Part shown: positions 24,700-36,535 of the stretch, piece by piece
How the letters are laid out: each line of letters starts with the position of its first letter
How positions within the stretch are numbered: position 1 is the stretch's first letter
Source of the DNA: Anaeromyces robustus
Lineage: Eukaryota > Neocallimastigomycota > Neocallimastigomycetes > Neocallimastigales > Neocallimastigaceae
Reading direction: 5' to 3'
NCBI GenBank assembly: GCA_002104895.1
Contig: MCFG01000018.1
Coordinates: 1-64,000, forward strand
DNA: 64,000 bases
Notes under the pieces: model-generated
Seen by the model: only the letters and a program-made list of their open reading frames with translations
Told to the model about the DNA's origin: nothing
Databases searched by the model: none
Position numbers and translations under genes: made by a program

Positions 24700-25106
24700 G
24701 TATTAACAAAACTATCAATAACTAATAACTATTAATCTATATATATTATTATTTTTCTTTTTTAAAAAAAAATATTTATATATATTTATAAAATTATCTA
24801 TATAAGAAAAAAAAATTAAATAAAATAATAAACTAATTTTCAAAAAATAAAACTTTAATATAAAATAAATTATTCTAAGATATATATAATATATAATATA
24901 AAATTCACCTTTGTATTATGAATATTATTATGATTTGAAGTTTGAACTTTTATGATAGAATATAATGATAAATTACAAGCTAAATTATTATTGATTTTAT
25001 TTTGACTTGTTAATATATTCGATAATTTTGGGTTAGAAAGATTTAATAATAAATCAGAATGAACTGATAAATTATTAATAGAACGCCTTAGGTAATTACT
25101 ATTCAT
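21800..25106 (-). CDS. ATM1: Atm1/ABCB7-type mitochondrial or hydrogenosomal ABC half-transporter
   Basis: Inner-membrane half-transporter of the Atm1/ABCB7 family, which exports a glutathione-linked sulfur compound needed for cytosolic Fe-S assembly. Exon 1 is 25106-24909 (66 codons) and exon 2 is 24268-21800; the intron is 24908-24269 (GT...TATAG) and the product is 888 aa. Exon 1 (MNSNYLRRSINNLSVHS...) is Ser/Asn/Leu-rich with Arg and no early acidic residues, like an organelle presequence. Family blocks: LHSLDCNFHLTRQTGALTRA, DRGTKGINQVLHALVFHVGP and NMADNQASAHATDSLINFE. NBD: Walker A GPSGSGKST (about 550), signature ISGGEKQRVALARA (about 657), Walker B ILLFDEATSALD (about 675) and H-loop IVHRLST. 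After the NBD comes an unusual tail of about 120 residues with a TQ dipeptide repeat. Confidence 0.95.
24269..24908 (-). other. long intron of the Atm1 gene
   Basis: 640-bp phase-0 intron separating the presequence exon from the transporter exon. It contains an AAAATTAT tandem repeat near its 3' end (24273-24312) and A-runs with (TA)n near 24660-24700. Confidence 0.8.
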
Positions 25107-27636
25107 TTTATACCAATTTTTTATACAAACAAAAAATGAATTTATATTTAATTTTCAATTTTTATCTGAAATTGACTTTTATAGAATTAAAATGATTTCT
25201 ACTAATTATTATGTATTATATTATATTATATTATATTTGTTATATAATATTTGTTATATAATATTGTATGATATTATATGATATTATATGATATTTTATG
25301 ATAATTTATGATATTATAATAATAATATTATTATTTTATTTCATGAATTGTCTATTCTTTAAATTTTTAATTTTTTTTTTTTTTTTTTTTTTTTGTTCAA
25401 CAAAAAGAAAAAGGTATTTCACTATTATACACGTTAATTTGTATATTTCTTTCTTTTTATATATTTATTTATTTATTTATTAGCTTATATATATATGTAT
25501 ATATATTGTTTGATAATTATTTAATATAATACAAATAAATAAATAAATTAAATAGGGTATTATTGCTGTATTATCAAAAAAAAAAAAAAAAAAAAAAGAA
25601 AAATACCTAAATTGAATATATATATGAAAAATAAATATATATAGATATTAATATAACAATTTATATCTAATATAAAAAAAAACTATTTAAATAAATCCTA
25701 TATATTTTTATGATAATATTACAAATAAAAAGATATTATAATAATAAGATAATTAAATATATATATAATCTAGTTATGTATATTAAATGATGAAAATAAT
25801 TATTAAATATGACTTTTTTTTTTAATAAAAAAATTTGAAGTATTATAATATTATTAAAATAATAATTATTGGTTAATTTTAATATAAAAAATTTTTTAAT
25901 AAATATCTATATTAATAATTATTATTAAAAATTTTATATTAAATAAAAAATATATATATATAATAGCTATATTAAATTTTCAAATAACAAAAAACTGAAT
26001 TATTATAAATAATAATAGTTATGTATAATTAAAGTAAAAAAGAAAAAGAAAAAAAAAGATATACAACATTTTAAATAATTATTGGTATTATAATTATTAA
26101 CACTCATTAAACTTTAAAATTATTCACAATTATTAATAATATCTTTAAATTTAATAAATACTTTAAATATTATCTTTATTAAAAAATAATATTTTTATGT
26201 AATTATAAAAAATAAAATAAATAAAAAAATTTTTTTTATTACCTTTATTTTATTTTTATTTTAATAATATGGATAATATTAATTACGATATATATTACTG
26301 GAAATAACGTTGATATAAGGAAAGACTTTATTGTTTTTTATTGATAAACAAATATAAATATATCTAATACATTATTAAAATGATAATTGGGAAAGTAAAT
26401 AATTTTTAATTTTGAAATATATTCATAGCATGAATAAACAAAATGTGTTGTTTATAATCTTTTTTATATTTTTTATATTCTTTAAAATATATATATATAT
26501 ATCACTAAAAATGCATATTATAAATTCCTTAATAATTACATTTTATATACACATAAATGTATCATAAATATATATATATTTATTTATTATTTTATTATTT
26601 TATTATTTTTATTTACTTATTTGTTATTCTTATTTATATAAATAAAATATAATATAATAAAACAAACAATTATAATATACTGAAAGAATTAAAAAGAAAT
26701 GTAAAGAGTAAAGAAAAAAGAAAAAAAAGAAAAAAAAAATAATAATTGTTAAAAAAAATAAATTAAATAAATGATATACTTAACAAATTAAATAAAACTT
26801 TTTATTATTATATAAATAATATATAAAAACATATATAATATAATATATTATATTATATTATTATATTATAGATAAATCTATATACTAACTATTATATATA
26901 TTTTAAAAAAAAAAAGTATTTATGTATATATAATTTAATATAATATAATTTAATATAATATCAATATATTATGAAATGATTTTTATATTAAAAAAAGTGT
27001 AATATAAAATTTTATAAAAAAAAGCTTAAAAGGCGAATTATACTTATCATGTATATATAGTAATAATAACAATAATAATGAATAGGATAATTTATTTATA
27101 ATATAATTAATAATTAATAATAAAAATTGTGATGATTTAATAAATGTAAATAATAAGAATGTTATTTATAACCATAAAAACTTTTATTTGTTGCAAGTAG
27201 TAAATTAAACAGAATTATTATATTACTGCTAACAAAAAAAAAATTTTTTTAATATATAAAAAATGGAAATACTTTCCAATAATAAATGATGATTCTAAAT
27301 TAAATCTATATAGTTTATTTTATATATTGAAATAAATATATTTTCAAATAATATATATATATTATAATATATATAATATTATATATAATATAGATAATAA
27401 ATTATTTTTATATAAACTTTAAATATCATCAAAATAATTTATTATTATTATTAAGACAATAATATTTATTCCATAATATAGAATTTCTGTATTTCATTAA
27501 AATAATATTAAATAAATATTAAAAAAAATATTAAAAAAAAAAAAAATAAAAAGAATAACAAATATTAAAATTATTATCAAGAAATAATATAATTATTATC
27601 AAGAAATTCATTACTAATTATATTTTGTGTTTCCTT
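25107..27636. other. AT-rich intergenic
   Basis: About 2.5 kb containing ATT-ATATTATATG short tandem repeats (25210-25310), a T-run (25375-25395) and an A-run (25578-25600), with stops in all frames. No gene or RNA recognised. Confidence 0.6.
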
Positions 27637-28200
<564 letters not shown>

Positions 28201-28234
28201 TTTGTTTGTTGAATTTCTTGATTGATTGAAGATG

Positions 28235-28798
28235 GGAAGTGTGCATTTCGGCAATGTATTTTGTAAATGTATCGCGCATTAAAATAACGTATTATTTAAA
28301 TGTATTATATTGTGGCTTATAAATTAAATTAATAAAAAATTTATTATATTATTAAAATCAATATTTTATTTATTATTGATTTATGAAACCAATTTATTAG
28401 TGACATCTTCTTTTTATTAATATTTCTTTTTTTTTTTTTTTTTTATTTAACTTATGAAATAAATAAAATATTAAGTGAAATTTAAAATTTATCTATAATT
28501 ATTTAAATTATTAAATAAATAAAATATTAAGTGAAATTTAAAATTTATAAATTCTTTAAATTATGAAATAAATAAAATATTAAGTGAAATTTAAAATTTA
28601 TATTTATAAATTCTTTAAATTATGAAATAAATAAGAAATGCTTTAATATACAAGTACTAGTAGTATATAAACTCTCTTAAAAAATTTTTATATAAATGTG
28701 GCGTTAAAAATATTTATATAAATTTACAATATAAAATGTGGCGTAAAGGACCATTCAATGCAAAAAATTTCATGTACATTGCCGAAATGCAACACTCA
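28235..28798. mobile_element. non-autonomous TIR element (Mutator-like MITE), 564 bp
   Basis: Flanked by an exact 11-bp direct repeat GATTGAAGATG (28224-28234 and 28799-28809). The termini are inverted repeats: left 28238-28258 (AGTGTGCATTTCGGCAATG..) and right 28775-28796, which reads AGTGTTGCATTTCGGCAATG on the minus strand. One base differs in length. There is no ORF inside. It contains three ~55-60-bp tandem copies of an AAATAAAATATTAAGTGAAA unit (28455-28630) and repeated GTGGCG motifs. An 11-bp target duplication is typical of Mutator/MULE transposons (9-11 bp). Confidence 0.75.
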
Positions 28799-28914
28799 GA
28801 TTGAAGATGTATGTTGTTTATGTAAATGTGGTTGTAGTGATTTAAATGTATTTAATTTATAAAGTTGAAACTTTGTACAACCGTTATGAATTAAAAAAAG
28901 TAATTCGGAAGATT

Positions 28915-30569
28915 GATGGAGGTGCATTTCGAAAATTTGTATTTCGAAAACTTGTATTTCGTAAAAGTGCATTTCGGAAAAAATGGCGCATTATAATGTA
29001 ATAAATAAATAAATTAATAAATAAATTATAAAATAAATAAATTATAAAGTAAATAAATTATTAAATAATAATAAATAAATTAATAATAAAAAATTAATAA
29101 AAATAAATAAATAATAAATAAATTAATAAATAAAATAAATAATAAATAAAAAAAATTAAATAAAAAATAAATTTAATTATAAATTAATCAATATTATAAA
29201 TATAAAAAGTATTTATTATTAAAAATATTTAAAATCATATTAATTGATACTTAAATTAACCATTTTTTATACGGTTTTAATATTCTAATATAAATTTCTT
29301 ATTTATTTTTAATTCTTGAAATTTTATTCTTCTCTTTTAATAACGTATTAGTATATTTAATAAATAACAATTGAAATATGCTGTTAATTATTATTATTAA
29401 TCATAAATTAGCGAATAATTTTTTATTTTATTATTATATATTAAAATGTAATTGTGTATACTTTATATTTTTGAATAAGACTTTAAAGTATAAATTATTA
29501 ATAAAAAATAAATTAAGATATCAATATCAAAATCATATATATTTTAACAGTATTTTATTTAAAAATGTTTTCGAAATACAAATTTTCGAAATGCACCACC
29601 ATCGCAAAATACAACACTCTAATAAATAATAATAATTAGGTTAGGCATTCTTATTAATACCTTTATAATAAAAAATAAAATAAAAAGAATAAATATTTTT
29701 TTTAATCATTAAAAAATAAAATAAAACAAAATAAAAAATAAAAAAACATTTTTTTAAAAAAAATTAATAATAAAATAAATAAATGAAATAATAAATAAAG
29801 AAATAATAAATAATTAATAATTAAATAAATGTTTTATTTTTCAATATAAAAAAAAAGAATATATTTTTTTTAAATATAAAAAAAAAAGAATATATTTTTT
29901 TTAAACATTAAAAAAAGTAAAATAAAAATAAGTAAACATTTTATTTTTAAGCATTAAAAAATAAAATAAACCAAAATAAAAAATAAAAAAAAAACATTTT
30001 TTTAAAATAAATAAATAAAATAATAAATAAAGAAATAATAAATAATTAATAATTAAATAAATGTTTAAAAAATCAATTGTTTACTTATTTTTATTTTATT
30101 TTTTAATGTTTAAAAAAAAAAGTTTTCTTTTTTTTATATTTAAAAAATAAAACATTTATTTATTATTTATTTATTATTTCTTTATTTATTATTTTATTTA
30201 TTATTAATTTTTTTTAAAAAAATGTTTTTTTATTTTTTATTTTGTTTTAATTTATTCGCCAAATTTTTGGTGGCTTTTATATTTACGTCATAAAATATCA
30301 ACACAATTATTATTAACGCCATAAATTAAATATATGGCTTTAAAAAAATTATAGAAATAAGCCACAAAACAATGACACAATTGTATATACGCCCCACGTA
30401 ATTATACGTGACTTAAAAATTTTTGCAAATTGCAACTTTATTTATTTAATTAATTATTATTTATTTATTTAATTTTTAATGAAATTAAGTGGCTTTAAAT
30501 AAAAAATATTCAAGCCATTTTACGAAATACAAGTTTTTTAAATACAAATTTTCGAAATGCAACTCTCCC
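28915..30569. mobile_element. second TIR element of the same family, composite, about 1.65 kb
   Basis: Flanked by a 9-bp direct repeat CGGAAGATT (28906-28914 and 30570-30578). The left end (28915 on) and the inverted right end (to 30569) share GCATTTCGAAAATTTG and continue matching through TTGTATTTCGTAAAA (left to 28966, right from about 30525). An internal inverted copy of the left terminus sits at 29567-29603, 37 bp with one mismatch. Sub-terminal AT-rich inverted repeats lie at about 29715-29840 and 30105-30245. It has no credible transposase. The TTGCATTTCG core is shared with the element at 28235-28798. Confidence 0.7.
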
Positions 30570-30578
30570 CGGAAGATT

Positions 30579-31865
30579 ATCAATTATGATTGTAGATTAT
30601 TACATAATATTCATTAATTCCATGATTAACACAAAATTTCACAATTTCAATTAAAAATTTTAAGGATTGGGTTTATATGAAAATAATAAAGGTTAAAATA
30701 AAATATTATATAATCAATAATAAAGAAAAATAAAAATTAAAATAAAATGTTATAAAAATTAATAGAGAAAAATAAAAATTAATAAAGAAAAATAAAAATT
30801 AATAAAGAAAAATAAAAATTAATAAAGAAAAATAAAATAAAATAAAATAAAATAAAGTTATAAAATTATTAAAGAAAAAAGAAAAATAAAATAGAATAAT
30901 ATATTAAAAAAAAAAAAATTATATTAATATAATAATTATTAAATATTTCGTTTCACACCAATTGTATAATTTATCACAAATGTTTTTATATCTTCATATA
31001 TAAAAAAAAAAAAAAAAAAAGAAAAAATATATTTAATATATCAATATTTTAAAATATTTTTTTTCTTATTTGAAGAATAATTATAATAAATCTTAAAATG
31101 CAATAAAAATAATTATGAGTAAATCAGAACATTACATTTTTAATGAAATAGTGCAATAAATAAAAAAAAAAAATAATATACATATTTATTTATCTATTAT
31201 TTTATAACAATATATATTTTATTAATTTTTTAAAAAAAAAAGTATATAATAAAATAAATATTTTTATATATTTCTTTTTACATTTTTATATGGGGACACA
31301 ATGTGACGACAAATTAGCATCGTATAGATTGATTAATTTTCTTTAATTTCTTCATTAATCTATTGCTAGGATTGCTTTCTATTTTTTGTTATTTAGAAGT
31401 TTCTTTTCCTGTAGTTAACATTGATGAATTAAGAGCTAGAACGGATTTAATGTTTTATTTTATTTTTTTTTTATTATTGTTATATTTATTTAATATTATT
31501 ATTATTATTATAGTTTTAATTCTTATTTATATATTTTAATTATTTATTATTAAAAATACATGATATAAATGATTAAAATAGTAATTTTTCTTCATTATTA
31601 AATTTCGGTTTGATATGAAGGTTAAGGATTCACGTTTTGACTTAAATAAGTAGGTCAAAGAGGACTGATGACTAGATATATATGAACTAGAGTATCTTCT
31701 AATTATTTTCTTGAAATCAATCTGGTTCATCGTTAGTTGGTCATTGGAAGGAAATATAAAAGTCATAAAAATTTGAAGTATAAAAGTTTAATAATGAAAA
31801 AACGTAGATTTATAAAAAAAGATAAAAGAAAGAACTGAAAATAAAAAAAAATATTATAATTTGGA
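30579..31865. other. AT-rich intergenic before the GH18 pseudogene
   Basis: Contains AATAAAGAAAAATAAAAATT short tandem repeats (30745-30835). A less AT-rich piece (31290-31780) includes GGGGACACAATGTGACGAC and GACTTAAATAAGTAGGTC. That piece might be decayed coding sequence upstream of the pseudogene, but I could not identify it. Confidence 0.4.
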
Positions 31866-33600
31866 TACTTCGACTTTGACTAAAACAACTACATAATTAT
31901 ATCTATAACTATTTCTACGACAATTACTTTTACAATATCAATTTTCTACAAATACGGCATCTACAACAATTTCTACAACATCTTATACAACTACTCCTAC
32001 ATCAACTTTTACTTCTACTTCAAATATTTCTATAACAATTTTTATAACTTTTTATTATACTTCTATCTCAGACATTTCTACTTCTACTTATTATACCTCT
32101 ACCTCTGATATTTCTACAATAGCTTCTACTATTCCATATTTTATTTATACTTCCGATATTTCTACAATAGCATCTACAACTCCTAAATATATTTTTACCT
32201 TCGATATTTCTACAATAGCATCTACAACTCCTAAATATATTTTTACCTTCGATATTTCTACAACAACTTCTACTTATTATATAATTAATAAAATTTATAT
32301 AATAATATTTATATATAAAATTTCTTAAATTTTATTTAAATATTATTCAACTTATAAAATTTACAAATTTACAATACATATAAAAGTAAAATAATAAAAA
32401 TAATATATATATATATATTAAAGGGTTTTATTTATATATATAAATATATACTTCTATCTCAGACATTTCTATTTCTACCTCTTCAACTTCTATTGTTCCT
32501 GATATTTCTACCATTAGTAGTATTGATAATTATAGTAGTAGTAGTAATATTAATCATAATCATAATCATAATCATAATAAAAAACTATGCTCTATATGTT
32601 GATATTACACTTTATCCAATTTAGGATTTATCTGAAGCATTAGAACATTATTGAAATTAAAACTTTCATTCTTAATTTTGTTGTAATTTGTATAATACCT
32701 TCCTGTACATTAGATGGACCTTTTTATGGTGGTATAATTGATTTAAGAGGATAGGATGATAAAATGATAGATCAAACAGGTATTTTAGTATTTATTGATA
32801 TAAATCAATAGAAAATTTAAAAAATAAAGGAGAAGAAAAAGTAATTTTATCATTTGGTGGAGCAATTAATCATGAATTAACATTATATCATGAAGAAGTT
32901 CAAACTTTAGCAAATGAATCTAGAAAAATTATAGATATATATATATCTTTTTCAATTTGATTTTTGACATAGGAGGTACTAATTTAATGAAGAATTATTT
33001 TAATAGAAATACAGTAGACAATTTTAGAAGAAAACTTATGAACAATCTAAATCATATTATCTTGATTTTAAAATGGGTGTTGTACCAATGATAGGTGATA
33101 AGGATGATGAATCTGTATTATTTTTAAGTGATACAGAAAAAATTAGTAGATTTATTTAAAATTAAAAGATTATGTTCAAATGTTTTAGTTGATTTATTTA
33201 ACATTAAAAGATTATGTTCAAATGTTTTAGTAGATTAAAATTAAAAGATTATGTTCAAATATTTTAGTAGATTAAAATTAAAAGATTATGTTCAAATGTT
33301 TTAGTAGATTAAAATTAAAAGATTATGTTCAAATGTTTTAGTAGATTAAAATTAAAAGATTATGTTCAAATGTTTTAGTAGATTTATTTAAAATTAAAAG
33401 ATTATATTCAAATGATAACTATGTGGTCAATTAATAGAGATAAAAAATGATGGTATATTTACTTTATTATTTAAAAATACTTATGAATACTTATAAATAT
33501 CCTCTTTGTGATAATGTACATGAAAATTAGCAATATAATAAGAAGAAATATCAATATACTTTAATACTTAAAAAAGTTTTTAAATTAGAAAAAGAAAAAG
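31866..33600 (+). pseudogene. GH18 chitinase-like gene, broken
   Basis: Fragments in shifting frames with several stops. 31866-32290 and 32445-32540 encode a Ser/Thr-rich linker (TSTSDISTIAST...), with a 48-bp coding repeat near 32150-32270. From 32586 the GH18 order is followed: YALYVDITLYPI; SCTLDGPFYGGIIDLRG; KVILSFGGAINHELTLYH (the SxGG strand); FDIGGTNLM, where the family has FDIEG; YYLDFKMGVVPMIGD; and MWSINRD at 33421-33441. In an intact enzyme the Glu of DxxDxDIE donates the proton to the glycosidic bond; here that codon reads GGA. At least three frame changes, multiple stops and a tandem repeat in the 3' part rule out a working enzyme. Confidence 0.7.
33161..33415. repeat. 37-bp tandem repeat within the GH18 pseudogene
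   Basis: About seven copies of a unit beginning ATTAAAAGATTATGTTCAAA and ending TAGTAGATTAAA. The first copy has a 5-bp longer spacer and the last is truncated. In the chitinase frame the original codes for VDLFKIKRLCSN, so coding sequence was expanded in place. Confidence 0.9.
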
Positions 33601-34983
33601 AAAAATGATAACGAATTTTTTTTATTTTAAATTTATTTAATATATTATTATTATTATTTTTTAAATAATATAATAATAATAATCATATAAAATAATCTAT
33701 ATTTATATGTATTTATATAATTATTATAGTATTTATTTATTTATTATTTATGTAATTATTTATTTGATATACTTATGGTTATATAATCTTAAAATTATTG
33801 TTTTTTTTTTTATTTTAAAGTAAATATTTTGATAATTATAATATTATAAATTATTTAAAAACTATTTAATTCGATTAATTTTTTATTAATAAACAAGAAT
33901 TTTATTATATTTATTAATATATTAATATTAATAAATATAATAAAATTTATAAAAACAAAAAATATGTTTAAATATTTTATATTATATTAAACATAGATTT
34001 CAAAAAATATGTTTATATATATATTATATATAATATTTAACATAGATTATATTTTTATTAAAAATTTATAATAATTTATAAATCTTTTTCATGTTAAATA
34101 TTAATATACAATATTATACAATATTATACAATATTAAAACTTTTTTTTTTTTTTGTGTTTTTATTTCATTTTAATTTTTTTTTTTGATATTTATATTTAC
34201 TTTGAATCTGTTTTACTATATTTAGATTGTTATTATATATAAAAATTTTTATGGATTATATATAATAAAGGTATTAATAATTATATTTGAAACATATAAT
34301 TCAAAAGAAAAAATGATTTTTTTTTAACAAATTAATTAAAATATATAAATAATTCATTATTATTATTTTTTTTTTTCATTTTCTTTGAATGACAAAATAA
34401 TATAAAATATATTTTTTTCCTAATTTTTTTAGAGTTTTTTTTCTTCCTTCTATTACTTCGATAAAAATTATATTTTTTTTAATAATTATCTAATGATTAT
34501 TACACAAAATATATATAATTCTACTTATCAGTAATATATATCAATATTAAATTAATTTGCCATTAAAAACTTATGATTTATACATACAGAATTTAAAAAA
34601 AGAGGTAAGAAATTAAGAAAAAATATTAATATTATTATTTTCATATTAATGTTTCTTTTTTTCATTATTTATCTATTTTATTTAAAATATATGTTTTTTT
34701 CCTTTTATTTTATTTTATTTTATTTTTTTATTTTTATTTTTATTTTTTTTTTTTCATTATCTATCTACTTTATTTTATTTTAATACAAAGTTATATATGC
34801 TATAGTAATAATTTTTTGGTAAACAAAAAAAAAATTTTTTTAAAAAAAAAAAACATAATAAATTAGGTTGAATTTTTTTTGTTACACTAGCTAAAAGTAT
34901 TTAACATTTAATTTAATAAAAAAAAATAACAAAATGTCAAATTTTTTTAATGTATAAAAAAAATTAACAGTATTTAAAGAATT
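33601..34983. other. AT-rich intergenic
   Basis: No gene. Holds a perfect AT-only hairpin at 33898-33947 and long T-runs (34140-34190, 34680-34760). Confidence 0.6.
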
Positions 34984-35115
34984 ATCTTTTCATTTTGAAT
35001 TTCATTAAATAACTTTTAAAAAGAATCATCTTTTCATTTTGAATTTCATTAAATAACTTTTAAAAAGAATCATCTTTTCATTTTGAATTTCGTTAAATAA
35101 CTTTTAGAAAGAATA
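34984..35115. repeat. 44-bp tandem repeat, three copies
   Basis: The unit begins ATCTTTTCATTTTGAATTTC; copies start at 34984, 35028 and 35072. The third has a few substitutions. Confidence 0.9.
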
Positions 35116-35419
35116 ATCTTTTTATTAAAATATCTTATTTTAAATTGGGAAAATTATATTAAGAAAATTGAATTTTTTTTTAAAAAAAAAGATGATAAAA
35201 AAAAGGTTATACATATTGATAGTTTTTTTTTCTTTTAACTTACCAATAAAACATGAATTTCAAAACATGTTCAAAACATGTCTATTAATAACATGGGAAA
35301 AATGATTTTAATATTATATTAAAAAAGATAGTTATACTTATTGACAGATTTTTAGATTTCCAATAAAAAGTGGATTTTTAAGCATGCTAATAAATTAAAT
35401 GAAAAAAAAAAATTAAATG

Positions 35420-35457
<38 letters not shown>

Positions 35458-36067
35458 CTAAACTCCGAAAAAAAATAAATCTTTTATATTGTATTAAATA
35501 TTCGAAATGAAAGATTTATTTAAACTTAAAGTAATTATTATTTATAGATCCGTAATTGAATTATTAAAAATGTGCAGGAATATTTTATAAAACGAAAAAA
35601 AAAAAAAAAAAATAATCTATATTATATTATATATTATATTATATTATATTAATATTATATTAATATTAATATTAATAATTCATTAAACAAAATGAAATAT
35701 ATAATATAATATATGTAGAAAAATGAAAAACGTCAAATTATCAATATTTTTTATTAAAACTTTAATATTGGATAAAATTTACCAATTGAATTATTAAAAA
35801 TGAACATGAATAAAATAAAATTGTGTAAAACTAAAATAAGATAAAAAAAAAAAAAAATTGAAAAAGAAAAAGAATATTATTCAAAAATTTCTATATTATT
35901 ATAAAAATGAATAGTAATAATTAATAATTAATAACTTCATTAAATTAATAATATTTATTTAATAACAATAAATACAATAGATTATTATTTCAATATTTCA
36001 TTATTCTGATTAATATAAATACCAGTGACTGGAAGATATTATGGAAAAGAATTATTTTACTTTCTTT
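35116..36067. other. AT-rich intergenic
   Basis: Nothing gene-like. The phrase AATTGAATTATTAAAAATG occurs twice (near 35553 and 35788), perhaps remnants of a local duplication. Confidence 0.5.

Positions 36068-36535
<468 letters not shown>

Noticed and set aside
29378-29629. 83-residue plus-strand frame inside the TIR element
   Set aside because: Its C-terminal part runs through the inverted repeat (GCATTTCG core), so it is fortuitous; no transposase motif.
31536-31766. 76-residue minus-strand frame (MTFIFPSNDQLTMNQ...)
   Set aside because: Less biased composition than its neighbours, but no recognisable family and no splice partner; could be antisense to decayed coding sequence. Not called.
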